Positions 53,176 through 64,000 of a stretch of 64,000 nt of DNA are shown here, one piece after another. Position numbers and translations under genes: made by a program. Within the stretch, counting starts at the first letter, position 1, and each line of letters opens with the position of its first letter. This stretch comes from Bimastos eiseni. Its lineage: Eukaryota; Annelida; Clitellata; Crassiclitellata; Lumbricidae. The notes beneath the pieces are model-generated. The model saw only the letters and a program-made list of their open reading frames with translations, was not told the DNA's origin and made no database searches. The stretch is from NCBI GenBank assembly GCA_959347315.1, contig OY365811.1, forward strand, positions 34,227,910 to 34,291,909. Direction: 5' to 3'.

Positions 53176-56080
53176 ACATCTCACATTACGTTACATTACA
53201 TGTATCTTGTGTTCTGATTCTGTGCTAATCGTAATCTCCAAATTTCTAAAGCGCCACTTTAAAGCTAAGCGCAGGGCACCAGCTTATTCACTAGCGCTGC
53301 GTCGAATCAAAGGGGTGTCCAAAGGATAGTCCGTGGGCGGTCAGAGTTCGGTTACCAGGAAGTCAGCAGGGAGGCAGAGTAGCTAGTTAAGAAGGGTGTC
53401 GCCTTGTTCGAGGATTGACAGGTGGGATGTCAAGTAGTGAGTCCGGGTAAGAGTTCTTGAAAAGGTGGGATTTAAGTTTAGAATGGAAAACCCAAGGTGT
53501 GATGGGACAGATGATGCTGCATGACGGGAAATGATGGTGAAGGAACCGAGAAGGCACGAAATTCAGGAGGTAGGTCATTCCAGAGACGAGGTGTGGCGTT
53601 TGATATTGCGCGGTTGGAGAACTTGAGATGAGATGTGATGGGATCGAAGGTCGAGTGAGGGTGAGGCAAGAGGACGATCGGGTAGAGCGGGTTGGCTGGA
53701 TGATGAAGAGTTCGCGAAGATATTTGGGCTCTGAATATTGTATGGAGTTGTAAGTTAATGATAAGATTTTGGAGTGAATGCGCTCTGGGATTTTTAGCCA
53801 GTGAAGTGACTTGAGGATTGGGGTGATGTGATGATGCTTGGGTGTTCTGGTGACGGCTCTGGCTAATGAGTTTTGAATTAGTTGTAAATGTTTGATTTGT
53901 GTGGCTTTAAGGTTGAGGAAGAGGGAGTTGCAGTAGTCGAGCTTGGAGTGGACGATTGAGGTAGCAATTGTGGAAGCAGTTTTGAAGTCGAGCTTGGGTT
54001 GGATGCGGCGGAGGTCGAGAATGTGCATGAAACAGGAGCGAGAGAGGTTAGAGATGTGATTGGAGAAAGAGAGATGAGGATCAAAGGTGACGCCAAGATT
54101 TCGTACTGGGGCATCCGAGGTGAAGGGAAGGGATGAAGAGTTAGTGGGTAAGTGAATTGCAGGGTCGGGTATTTTCTTGATTTGGTCAGGGAGGCCTATG
54201 AGGATAAATTCTGTCTTGGAAGGGTTGAGGCAGAGAAGGTTAGATGACATCCATTCGGAGACTAAGTTTACTACATTCGGTAATTGTGCAATGGAGGTGG
54301 AGAAAGAGGTTGGGGAGAAGGATATGTAGAGTTGAGTGTCATCTGCATACAGGTGGTGGTCGACTGAGGAGGATTGTATGAGATGACTTAAGGGTGTGGT
54401 ATAGAGGATGAAGAGGAGTGGTCCTAGGACGGAGCCTTGAGGGACACCACATGTGATTGGAAGGGGTTGCGAGCAGAGTTTGGAGGCCTTGACAGAGAAG
54501 GATCTGGAAGATAAGTAAGATTGGAACCAGAGTAGAGCTGTCCCAGAAACACCAAACCAAGAGGATAGTCTAGTCAAGAGAAGGCTGTGGTCAATGTTAT
54601 CAAATGCAGCAGAGATGTCGAGGAGACAGAGGCAGGAAACTTGTTGATGGCTGACGGCAGATACCAATTTGTTATATAGAGAGACAAGCAGAGTTTCTGT
54701 GGGGAGGTGTTTAGTGAAGCCTGATTGGTGGGGGTTTAGCAGTGAGTTTGTCGAGAGGTAGTCATTAAGGTGGGTAAGAACAATTCTTTCAGTTAGTTTA
54801 GACAGAAAGGAGAGGTTGGAGATGGGACGGTAGTTAGAAAGATTTTCTTTGTCTAGATTTGCTTTTTTCAGTAGGGGAGAGACGATAGATTGTTTAAAGA
54901 CCATAGGAAAACCATAGACCATAGAGAGCTAAAGATTGATGATTTTAGTGATGACAGGAACAAGGATTGAGGCACAGTCTTTTAGGAGAGTGGTGGGGAT
55001 AGGATTGAGTTCACATTGCTTGTTGGGAAGGGAATTTAGGAGGAGTAGTACTTCTGATTCAGTGGCAGGAGATAGAATTGAGAGCGATGACTGATGGAAA
55101 GGCAGAGTAGGGTTGGGAGAAATCAGTGGAACAGTGCTGGAGGAGTTGGAGGCTAGAAGAGATAGTAGTGTGAAACGAAGAGATGAGATTTTGTCTGAGA
55201 AGAAAGAGCAGAAGGTGTCAGCGATAGAGGATGTGGGGATGGAGCTGGGCAGTGGTGAGGGAGACTTACGATGAAGAAGAGAATTGATAGCTTTCCAGAG
55301 GTGTCTAGGATTGGAGGAACTGGAGTGGATAAGCGAGGAGTAGTATTTTTTCTTGGCTGCAGCGATAAGGTTATGGTATCTGTGTGTGGCTGATTTGAGG
55401 GTAGACAGGGTTTTTGCTTTAGATGTTGAGTCTTTGGCGCGCTTGTAGGTGTGCTCAAGGCGCCTGCGGAAGGTTTTGAAAGCTTGGAGATAGGAGGTGA
55501 ACCAAGGGTTAGATGTGCGTGAGCTGTGTTTGATAATGAGTGGTGCATGAGTGTCAAGGAGGTTGGAAAGTGTTGAATTGTAACAAGGTAGAAGATCATC
55601 TAGAGAAAGAGGAGGATTGAAGACAAGTTCGGAGTTAAGAATGTCCTTGATGAAGGCCTGACGGTCGATGGACCCGATGGAACGAGATGAGTGATTGGTT
55701 GGAGGAGGGCGAGGAAAAGGCTTAATTTCGAGGTCAACAATGATAAAGTAGTGGTCGGTAATGTTTAGAATTAGTGTGATAGCTTGGGAGATAGGTGGGA
55801 GGCTGCGGAAGTGAGTAGACAACGGTGCCAAACTAGTTAGACTTTTGCTACAAAGCAGCTAAATTGTAGAGATTTAGTTTTGGCATCTGAAGGAATAATA
55901 AAAGAATTTCGTTTAATTTTCTCTGATTTAGAAATCGTCTCGGATTCACAGTCGTTTTGGACGGTAAGGTGAACTGGTGAATTGGAGCGTGGCATGCCAC
56001 AGCAGCCGAGGGATAGTTGCTGGTTATGTCACTACACGGATGCCTAAGATGCCTCAAGTATTTTGTCTTTGGTCTCAATT
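53176..56080 (-). mobile_element. CR1/L2-like non-LTR retrotransposon, 5'-deleted
   Basis: On the minus strand the element runs from a disrupted 5' part (about 56080) through a reverse transcriptase to a 3' untranslated region containing TGGCGCTTTAGAAATTTGG and a short TTACA-type tail (plus-strand 53181-53201). Only the C-terminal edge of the endonuclease (ITDHYFII, about 55760) remains. A related 3' end occurs at 60724-60800 on the plus strand. The 5' limit is uncertain. Confidence 0.85.
53387..55831 (-). pseudogene. Retrotransposon ORF2 (reverse transcriptase) with one in-frame stop
   Basis: Two open stretches, 55831-54929 and 54922-53387, are in the same frame and separated by a single TAG (54931-54929). 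The upstream part holds the endonuclease/RT linker (FCSFFSDKI, LPNKQCELNPIP). The downstream 511 codons hold the full palm: NYRPISNLSFLSKLTE, LLDISAAFDNIDH, GVPQGSVLGPLLF and the catalytic YADDTQLYIS box, then the thumb (SDAPVRNLGVTFD), all as in the CR1/L2 branch of the Jockey group. All catalytic aspartates are intact. With the missing endonuclease and the stop, the copy cannot move by itself. The lack of other lesions suggests a fairly recent insertion. Confidence 0.85.
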
Positions 56081-56121
56081 TTATTGTATGGGTGAGTAGA
56101 AGAGTTCATGATTTGTTTATT

Positions 56122-56330
56122 AATTAATTCAGTCAGTCAATCAATCAGTCACTCGTTTGTTCATTTATTCATTCAATCAATCAATCAACCAATCATTTAA
56201 CCATTCGACCATTGGTTGAATTTTTCAGTCAATCATCAGTTCAATTATTTAATCTTTCAATCATTTGTTCAATCATTAGTTCATTAATTCATTCACTCAA
56301 CCACTAATTCACTCAATCACTCAATCCTAG
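56122..56330. repeat. Degenerate TCAA/TTCA repeat
   Basis: Tetranucleotide-like tracts of caat, ttca and gtca, with few unit-length shifts, lie beyond the 5' side of the LINE. Confidence 0.75.
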
Positions 56331-56595
56331 CATCATATTGCACCTGCTCATTTGTGCTCAAAATATAGGCACTCTGATCCCTTCCCTTGGCCCAAGAGAA
56401 CAGATCTCCAGCTGTCAGGAAAGGTAAATGTAGCAATCTTGGCCAGATGGAGATGTAGCTGTGCTACTGGTTACGTGATTTCGACAAATGCTATGACATC
56501 ACCTGGAATAACACTAATGGACATGACAAATAACCTTGGACTATGGAGATCAGTTGTTCATACCCATCACTGCCAAATGGAAGGAGTCAGGAACT

Positions 56596-56672
56596 GATGA
56601 CGATGAGGATGATGATGATGATGATGATGATGGTGATTACGACGACGGTCATGACGATGATGATGATGAAAA
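56596..56672. repeat. (GAT)n microsatellite
   Basis: gatgatgat tracts with gac variants. The acidic open frame across it is a repeat artefact. Confidence 0.85.
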
Positions 56673-57479
56673 TAAGCCATCATTTGCTACTAAAGTATCA
56701 AATTATGGCATCCTGTCATCATTGTCACATAAAATTTATTATAGGCATTATAAGTTTTTTTTAGCACCACATCATGCCTTAGAGGTTGAGGCCATTCAAC
56801 TGCAAGGTCCAATTCACTGACTGTTTCAAAATATGTAGCTTATAATTTCTAAGCATGTTCATATGGTCGTTGATCGGATTCAGTTAAGTAGCTTCAGTGT
56901 AGGAAAAGGTATTAGATAGCATAACTCCCACATATCCTCCCCCCCCAAGGGCACATATGGGATGGGGTGCTTTTGTTTACTTTTCAGTTCCAGGGTCCTG
57001 AACATGGTGTCATCACAAGACTACTTGCCATTTGTTTCCCTTAATGCCCCATTAACAGATTCTACTGCTTGGTGTCAATGGCACATGTGTTCTGCAAACA
57101 TCAATGACCCAGGGTCATTACATGGGATCGAACACACAGCCACTGACTTAGTGTGATACTAATATAGACCACCATGTTATAAAACGTGGGCATTGTGGCC
57201 TTGTATAAAAGGCTTGTGCCGACTTATGCGTGGTGATTGAAGCTCTGTTCCTATATGCATGATGGGTTGGAAGTTGCTGAGCCTGGGCTTCGTCTCCAAC
57301 AATTCTCTCTCTGTCTGTCTTTTCATCCACTGCCGAACTGAATTTCCGGCTTCCCACTTTGTTTTATCAGTGACGCGCTGTCGAGGACCATTTAGTTTTG
57401 GTTAATGGAAAATTAGAAACAGTCCAGGTACTCATGGTGATGATGATGACGATGATTGTGATGATCGCAAACTGCACAT

Positions 57480-58155
57480 CAGCTCATTTATAATAATTAT
57501 TATAATGATAATAATAATGCTGCTTTTAGAGGCACCTTTGCACTGCACCCGGGAGGGGGACAAGGATGACTAACTCCAAGTTTGATTGCACATTTTTTTA
57601 TAATAATAATGACTATCAGGAGACTGGAGACTGAAAACGCTTACGCGTAAAAATACTAAGGACTAATGAGTCTGTTTCTATGTTTGACAGTTTGCAAATA
57701 AATAAATGTGTGTGTCATAATAATAATAATAATAATAACCTAACCCTAATATCGTTTTAAGAGTGTCTAAGGGGGGATCTTTAGCGAATCGGTCGTTGTT
57801 TCAGTCTAACGAAATTGCATGATATCAGAAATCATCATTGTCGTTATTTGTTGTTATTAATATTATTGTTATTATTATTGTTGTTGTTGTTGCTGCTCTG
57901 ATTAATGTTATTATTGTTATTGAAGTATTTTGCACAAGTCACTTACTGAATTTTTGAATATTTAGAAGAGAACAATAATATAATTTTCTAATGACTGTTT
58001 AAATTATAATAATAATAATAATAATAATGGCAATAATAATAATAATAAAATTGCAGTAATAATTACTACTTTAATGACAGTAGGAACAACAATGATAATA
58101 ATTATTATAATAATAAAAAATAACAGTAATAATAATAATGGCAATAATAATGAGT
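57480..58155. repeat. Cluster of AAT/ATT trinucleotide repeats
   Basis: Several (AAT)n, (ATT)n and (GTT)n tracts (for example 57717-57738, 57850-57893, 58007-58058, 58127-58152) fill the region, with no gene seen. Confidence 0.85.
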
Positions 58156-58877
58156 GACATTAAGCGCCCTTTAGTTGTAGGCCATCAAATAATAAACTCC
58201 TTCTGTTCTACTAACCAGTCAACCTTCCTCCCAACTTGTTAGCCAGCCAGCTTCTCTGCCAACCTGCCAACCAACCAACCAACCATAGTCCGAGGTTGAG
58301 GTTCACTTTGTCCAATTGCCGCCAGAGCAAACACTTCCATAAATAACACTGGAAGAGACAGACAGACACATAGGCGGACGGACAGACGGACGGACACAAG
58401 GAGACTGCGACAGAGAGAGACTGAACGAGAGTAGGTGACTGGGTTGGGGAATGGGGAAGGGAGGCTGTGTGGGGTTTGCTGGATGTGGAGCGGGATGACT
58501 AACGCGAGACGACAGAACCAGCAAATGGGGAGGGGTGCTGGAGAGTCCGGTTGCTGTGATGGCGTCCGTTAGATGGAGTGTTCAGCTGTAGCTTGGTGGA
58601 CTTCTGCACGTTAGTCTGTGGCTGCAAAGGCTTTGATTGTGTACTTCTGGACAAGGGTCAGTGAATGAAAAATCCGTCAGTTATGGACCCCACTTGCCAG
58701 TGATGGAATCACGTAGAGTCTGAATTATGAATGGTCACTCAACGATTCTGTGACTTGGACTTCTGCTTATTTTTGATCTTACTCACTATTTGCTGTTCTG
58801 AGGTTCTGGTACTTGAACGTCTACATTGTATCTGTCTGAACATATAGTCTGTGTATGGACTACAAGCATTTCCTTTG

Positions 58878-59140
58878 AACCCCAATTGATGCTTTGTCAT
58901 TTCATAATTGACCCCAATAGATGCCTTGTCATTTCAGAATTGACCCCAATAGATGCTTTGTCATTTCATAATTGACCCCAATAGATGCTTTGTCATTTCA
59001 TAATTGACCCCAATAGATGCTTTGTCATTTCATAATTGACCCAAATAGATGCCTTGTCATTTCGTAATTGACCCCAATAGATGCTTTGTCATTTCGTTAT
59101 TGACCCCAATAGGTGCCTTGTCATTTCGTTATTGACCCTG
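58878..59140. repeat. 32-bp minisatellite
   Basis: Roughly eight units of ATTGACCCCAATAGATGC plus TTTGTCATTTCATA, very homogeneous, suggest recent expansion or gene conversion. Confidence 0.9.
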
Positions 59141-60723
59141 CCCTCGTATGCCAGAGCAAAGAAAATGAAGTTGCTCACACTGTGGGTTTCAAATACCTCG
59201 ATGTAAATTGAACGAGCAGCCTATGTTCGAAATCTTGCATTATAGCTTGTATTGTGTAATATAATCATCAATACAAAATGTATGTAGTAGGCTATATATC
59301 TTGAGCTTCCAACGTTGTAACTGAGCCGAATGTGAGCATGTGCTCAATGCTACTGCAAGTTGGTGTTATTGGACAAAACAAAACTGTTCCGACTGTGCCA
59401 GAAACCTAAACCTGTTTCTAGTGCATTCAGCCAGCATAACTCTCCCACCAGTCCCTCTTGCTTGCTCGTTTCCACACATTCATTTATTCACTCCCTCCCT
59501 CAGGTATTTGCTCGGTCAAAGTCACTCATCCACTTACTCAATCTGTTACTCAGTCACTCGCCTGCATGCTCGTGAACTCAATCACTTCGTCCGATGTTTT
59601 TGAGGAGAAGGAAGAGAAATATCGATTGGAAAATCCATCTGTAACCATTCGACAGATTTATGTGACATTTGGTTTCCCATGGGAGATCATCAGGATCAGG
59701 AAAATGGGCAGTTTAGCAAATTCCCTAAAATTATTCAGTAAAGTTGGTCGCAATATTTAGCCAGAGTGTTTTTGATGTTTCATCGCAATCCGGCTTTTGC
59801 AAACGCACGCACCGGATCATAAAGCTCCATTTAAGCCAGGATAGAGAGTTCAGAGCCACTCCTAAAACAATTCATGCATAATTATGTATATACATATCGC
59901 CGCATATATATTATGTATATATTATGTTTATATTATAGATATATATATATTGTATATATGCATAATATATGTATATATATATAGTAATATGAGGCACTAA
60001 TTTGCTTCTAAAGATGAATCACGGATATGTCTCCTGCTCTTGTAACCCCTGGTGTCAAAGGGTTATCACAGTGAGGTCTGTTCTTTTTTATTTAGTTCCT
60101 TCGCCTCTGGTTCTGATCAATTGCCTCTGTATTGCTCACACCCTGTTGAGCGCCTGTATTTGGTCAACAATTAATTGGAAGGTTTTACCTCATCAGGACA
60201 CTATAATCGTTATTGTAAATGGAGGAGCTCTGTTGAACCTACACAAAGACCCGATTTCCATGCATTTCATTTCATTTCATGCTGGTGACATCTATTATCG
60301 GTTTTTGCTACTGTTGGTAGTTTTCCATTATTGAAATGATAGTAAATGTTGATTCCTCCGTTATCATTCTCCCGTCCTTCATGACTGGTTTAACACTAGA
60401 TGACCTTTATCCTCTGAGACTCTGAAAAATTGACACTAGTGACGCCAGCGTAAAAAGAGTAAAAACCACCGAGATATATAATATATACGGTACTCACGTG
60501 GGCGTGCGGAAAAGGACCAAGCTTCTCTGCGTTTGCCTGTCTGAAGGTCTGTCATTGGAACGCTGGTTGTTTTTGAACATATCATACTTACAGATGGGCA
60601 GATGTAATCTTTTCAATTCAAACAGAACCCATTGCATACCACCAATGTCGTTCTTCTGCCAGCTGGTAAGGGCAAGGAATCTATATACTAGGTCCTTGTG
60701 GTAAGGGTTTTGGTCTGTTAACT

Positions 60724-60800
60724 TTCTGCAATAAGCTGGTGCCCAGCTCTATGCTTTCGAATGGCGCTTTGAAAGCTTGGAGATTACGATAGTGGTTATG
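60724..60800 (+). mobile_element. 3'-end fragment of the same LINE family as 53176-56080
   Basis: AATAAGCTGGTGCCCAGC, then TGGCGCTTTGAAAGCTTGG and GGAGATTACGAT, match the reverse complement of 53220-53310 almost base for base. This shows a second, mostly lost copy 4.4 kb away in the opposite orientation. Confidence 0.7.
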
Positions 60801-61010
60801 ATTAGGTGATCATCCTTGGCAGTTGCTGGTACTGAATCAACCATCAAAATGCGTATTTGTCTGGTCTGAGTGCAAACACATTATACATGTGAAGGGTATG
60901 AAGAGGAAAAAAAGCCGTGGTCTTATCACATTAATATCATATCAGTTATTCATCAGATTGCAGCAAACTGTTCAGGATTTGTGTCTATATCAGACGTAGT
61001 GATTGTGATA

Positions 61011-61079
61011 CAGTAGATAGATATGTTGTTGCTTGCTATGATAAATAGATAGATGGATAGATAGATTGATAGATAGATA

Positions 61080-61117
<38 letters not shown>

Positions 61118-61176
61118 GAGACATATTGATGGATGGATGGATGGATAAATAGTTGGATGGATGGATGCATGGATGG
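61011..61176. repeat. GATA / GATT / GGAT repeat cluster
   Basis: Successive blocks of gata, gatt and ggat tetranucleotides lead up to the LINE terminus at 61185. Confidence 0.9.
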
Positions 61177-61184
61177 ATCCACTT

Positions 61185-61255
61185 TCTACTTTAGCACCTC
61201 TGATATCAATCGAGTGGCGCTATATAAGTTGTACATTTCCTTACATTACATTACG
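61185..61255 (+). mobile_element. LINE 3' terminus with TTACA tail
   Basis: The stretch gagtggcgctatataagttg is followed by tacatttccttacattacat. This is the usual 3' end and tail form of the CR1/L2-like elements in this window. No coding part is recognisable upstream, where tetranucleotide repeats begin. Confidence 0.5.
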
Positions 61256-61544
61256 TGTAAACAGTAATTGTTACTCTGCATGAGAGCGTCCTTGACACTG
61301 CAATACTTGAAGTAACATTTAATTTTCTGCCCTTTTGCTGGGCTTGATGTTGCTGTCCGAGATGTTGACCCAGAAGTTGAGGCTTCAATTCCTCTCCAAC
61401 GTCGACAATCTTTTGAGATTGCTGCTCCAGTTTTTCCACTTAGCAAACTCAGCGACAGAATGTACTGAACACAGTAAATTTACTGTGAAGCCAATTCATA
61501 CACTAGTATTCGATCACTAAAGAGATCAGTAAGTGATAAATAAG

Positions 61545-61600
61545 GCAGAGCGTTGGCCACCCACCTTCACATGCTGAGGCTAAGTAAATGAAGTCAATAT
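61545..61600 (+). mobile_element. 3' end of the second SINE family
   Basis: ttggccacccaccttcacat followed by gctgaggctaagtaaatgaa matches the 3' end of the SINE at 61755-61975. The head is missing or diverged. Confidence 0.5.
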
Positions 61601-61754
61601 GAATCAATCAGTTGAAATTTATATAGCGCCCCTTCGTGGTCTCTTGTCGTCGGCTGTTGCTTCTTCTTCATTTTGAGAAGCTATGCCGTGGAGTTTCTGT
61701 ATAGTTGCGTGCGGAAGTTTGTGACTAAGCATGATACCAATAGATATGTATCTA

Positions 61755-61975
61755 GTGTGGTGATCAATAGTACAGTGGTTAGTGTGCTGGACTGCTAATA
61801 TAGAGATGGTGGTTCAAATCACGGCCAGGGAAGAACCCTGGTTCGAGATTTATCTGCCATGATGAGTATATCGACTGTACATTGTCTGTGGGAAGATGAG
61901 ACGACGAGGGAGAGGACCGGCCAATTACTTTCATATGCTGAGGCTAAGAAAACAAAGTCGTTAACACATGATGCC
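61755..61975 (+). mobile_element. tRNA-derived SINE, second family
   Basis: An A-box-like cagtggttagtgtgctggac and a B box GGTTCAAATCAC open the element. The body ends with ccggccaattactttcatat and gctgaggctaagaaaacaaa. The same 3' end recurs at 61545-61600, which marks a dispersed family. Confidence 0.65.
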
Positions 61976-62043
61976 CATGATGGCTGCCTCTTCCTCGTCG
62001 TCTATGTGGATAATTGAGATGCACTGTGTTTGTGTTTGATTAG

Positions 62044-63100
62044 GTGACTGGAATAGCTGTGTTAGGCATAGCGATCTATCTGCGGATGGATCCTTTCACC
62101 AACCATCTGGTTACGACGTCACACACTCAGGAGGTCCGACTCTACCACTTGGTCTGCTATATTCTGATTGGAGCCGGAGGGGTCATGACCTTCATCGGAT
62201 TTCTTGGCTGCTGTAGCGCATTTCAGGAGTCCAAATGCATGCTGGGAACGGTATACATTTCCTTCCTGTCTTAATGTCTTTATACCTATAGCAGATTAAT
62301 TTTCTGATTTGTTATATGTAACTGTGTCAGATTAATTTTATGCTTTATTTTATGTAACTGTGTCAGATTAATTTTCTGCTTTATTTTATGTAACTGTGTC
62401 AGATTAGTTTTCTGCTTTATTTAATGTAATTGTGTCAGATTAATTTTCTGCATTATTTTATGTAACCATGTCAAGTTCATTTAATTTTAATTTTGTTTGA
62501 GTCTCTGCTTTCATTTACTGTTATTGAAGCTGATAAACTTCACTTATGCTTTCAGTGTATATTTTGATCAGTGGTGCGTATAAGAAATGACCAACAGTTT
62601 GCAATTGAATGCTTTTTCTGACTGCACTTTCAAAGAAAAATGTGTCATGCAGTAAATCACAATAAAGTTTTGCAGCATCGGTTGTCATTGCAGGTTCTAC
62701 GAGTTAATTAATATGGCAGGCAGAATTTCAATAGTTTTGTTGACAGTGTAAGTGTGTTCAATTCCTAGAAAAGATGGCGGAAAACTATTCAATGAGCGTG
62801 TGTCATCAACCTCTGCAGTTGTTGGTCTTATTGCTGAAGGAATACAGATGTGCGGATACATTGAGATTTTACTTTCAGGGCAGGTTTCATTGTCTGTATA
62901 TCCAGACATTTTCACGAAGGGCCACTCAGAAACGGCAATGGCCACGGATTTATGAGCATGTTTTATCGTGGTGTTTTGAGATATGATTGGTCTAATCATT
63001 GACGTGTCTGTGTTTGTGTTTTTAGTTCTTTGCATTTCTTCTCATTCTTTGTGCTGCTGAAGTGGCCTCTGGCGTCTGGGCTTTCCTACACCGAGATAAG
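62044..63100 (+). CDS. Tetraspanin, two internal exons (gene continues right)
   Basis: Exons 62044-62250 and 63026-63100 are both phase 0 at each end, with acceptors gtttgattag and gtttttag and donors gtatac and gtaaga. The first encodes the end of TM1 (TGIAVLGIAIYLRMD), the small extracellular loop, TM2 (YILIGAGGVMTFIGFLGCC) and the cytoplasmic turn FQESKCMLGT. The second encodes TM3 (FFAFLLILCAAEVASGVWAF) and the start of the large extracellular loop. The family CCG-type turn appears as GCCSA. Known: tetraspanins organise membrane microdomains. The first exon with the initiator Met was not recognised upstream, and the large loop with its CCG motif and TM4 lie beyond the window. The intron has a 37-bp minisatellite. 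The subfamily cannot be assigned from this part. Confidence 0.85.
62282..62470. repeat. 37-bp minisatellite in tetraspanin intron
   Basis: About five units of tgtaactgtgtcagattaat plus tttctgctttattttat begin 30 bp after the exon donor. Confidence 0.85.
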
Positions 63101-64000
63101 GTAAGAACACACTGTTAACAGTCAATGCACTCGCTCATCATAACCGCCGCATTTGACCAGTTGACGTCAGACTTGATTGATATGATATACTCTGCTGCGA
63201 GATATATTATCTGGGCTCTTTTAACAATGGCATCTAAAAAGGAGACGCTGCTGTTACCAGAATGCTCACAGTTGCTGTTTGATACTGAAGTAAAGTGTCA
63301 GCTCCGTTTTGTGGGGTGTACGTGGGTGTGGGAGACTGCCGTGAGACCTTTCCTAGTTATCTGAATGTTGTGTGTTTATAGGTTGAACTCAGTGTGATCC
63401 TCCTTTCATATTTCATTTAGCTACAGTTACAGTAATGGATTTTGGCTCACCATTGGATCGTCAGTTCGTCGGAGTTCTTTGACCGAAATTTTGAAACATA
63501 TGTCACGCTTGCATGACAATGCAATGTTTCAAATTTTGACAAACATAATTCAAAAATTGAGAAAAAATTGAAAAAAAATGCACACAATTAAACATCGTTT
63601 ACCCACTCGAACGATTCCTCCTTGACGAGCACCACTCCAACAAGTTTACATGATAAATGCGCCATCTACCAGACCCCAAAAAACCCATGTTTTTACTTTC
63701 ACTTGTTATGTACTGATAGAGCATTTTCTGATAGCAGACTTGATAGCTCTAGTCAATACTCTTTGACCCTGGACAAATGATTTCTTTAAGCCAAATTCAT
63801 ATCTGCAGATTGTATACATTATTTCTGCATGCTTTGACATACATAATCAGATAAGGTGCCATATTTCTTGCCAAGTCATTAGGATTGGGATATACTTTGG
63901 TACTGAACCAGTAAATTGAAAATTGTCATCAGACTATTGTTAGGAGTCAATATCCAGCAAGGATGGAGGGTCTTTTGGGTCATCACATGTCAAATGCAAT

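Larger units (their letters stand above)
56081..62043. other. Intergenic: repeat-rich, upstream of tetraspanin exons
   Basis: Simple repeats, a minisatellite, two LINE ends and SINEs occupy much of it. The tetraspanin first exon and promoter may be here or in the intron leading to 62044, but I could not recognise a start such as a Cys-Leu-Lys-Tyr TM1 opening. Confidence 0.5.

Noticed and set aside
53478..53669. Overlapping minus-strand ORF in the LINE
   Set aside because: Alternative-frame shadow of the reverse-transcriptase C-terminus. It does contain LWNDLPPEF, which suggests a frameshift near the RT end rather than a separate gene.
56536..56820. Asp-rich 94-codon ORF
   Set aside because: Produced by the (GAT)n microsatellite, with no family features.
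61790..61830. tRNA gene with A and B boxes
   Set aside because: The intervening sequence does not make a cloverleaf, and the element continues into a repeated SINE body.

Overview
The window is eukaryotic nuclear DNA from an animal. It is AT-rich, its genes are split into short exons with GT-AG introns of roughly 0.1-4 kb, and it is dense in non-LTR retrotransposon remnants, tRNA-derived SINEs, short inverted-repeat DNA transposons and minisatellites. The recognisable proteins (THADA, DNAJC25, ZNF318, CCDC59, a tetraspanin) are conserved across bilaterians. The gene sizes and repeat mix suggest an invertebrate, perhaps a marine deuterostome or lophotrochozoan, but the sequence alone does not settle the phylum. 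No operon, virus, CRISPR array or prokaryotic feature is present.

Layout. (1) 28-13684, minus: the 5' portion of THADA in 17 exons with consistent phases. The gene runs off the left edge. (2) 13685-15046: divergent intergenic region. (3) 15047-23340, plus: complete DNAJC25 in 11 exons, with one apparent GC-AG intron. (4) 23341-28498: repeat-rich spacer holding two copies of one MITE family and an 806-bp hAT-type element with a perfect 8-bp target duplication. (5) 28499-41860, plus: ZNF318 orthologue, six exons seen, with an RS domain and two matrin/U1-type zinc fingers. (6) 41861-47717: spacer with a fold-back repeat, a SINE and a 1-kb inverted-repeat element related to one in THADA intron 1. 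(7) 47718-50321, plus: CCDC59/TAP26, four coding exons. (8) 50322-62043: spacer with a candidate secreted-protein ORF (minus), a 5'-truncated CR1/L2-like retrotransposon with a nearly open reverse transcriptase (minus), simple repeats and a 32-bp minisatellite. (9) 62044-63100, plus: two internal exons of a tetraspanin that continues beyond the right edge.

The host genes do not form an evident pathway: THADA supports tRNA wobble-region 2'-O-methylation, DNAJC25 is a membrane J-protein, ZNF318 is a nuclear RNA/transcription factor, CCDC59 is a nucleolar rRNA-processing factor, and the tetraspanin is a membrane organiser. The least ordinary content is in the mobile DNA. There are at least five hAT-like short elements, several with 8-bp target duplications. 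There is an unassigned 8-bp-TSD inverted-repeat family built from a repeating sub-motif. There is also a MITE that seems to supply the first canonical poly(A) signal of DNAJC25. Exon coordinates were assigned by hand from splice consensus, reading phase and remembered family conservation. No search was run.
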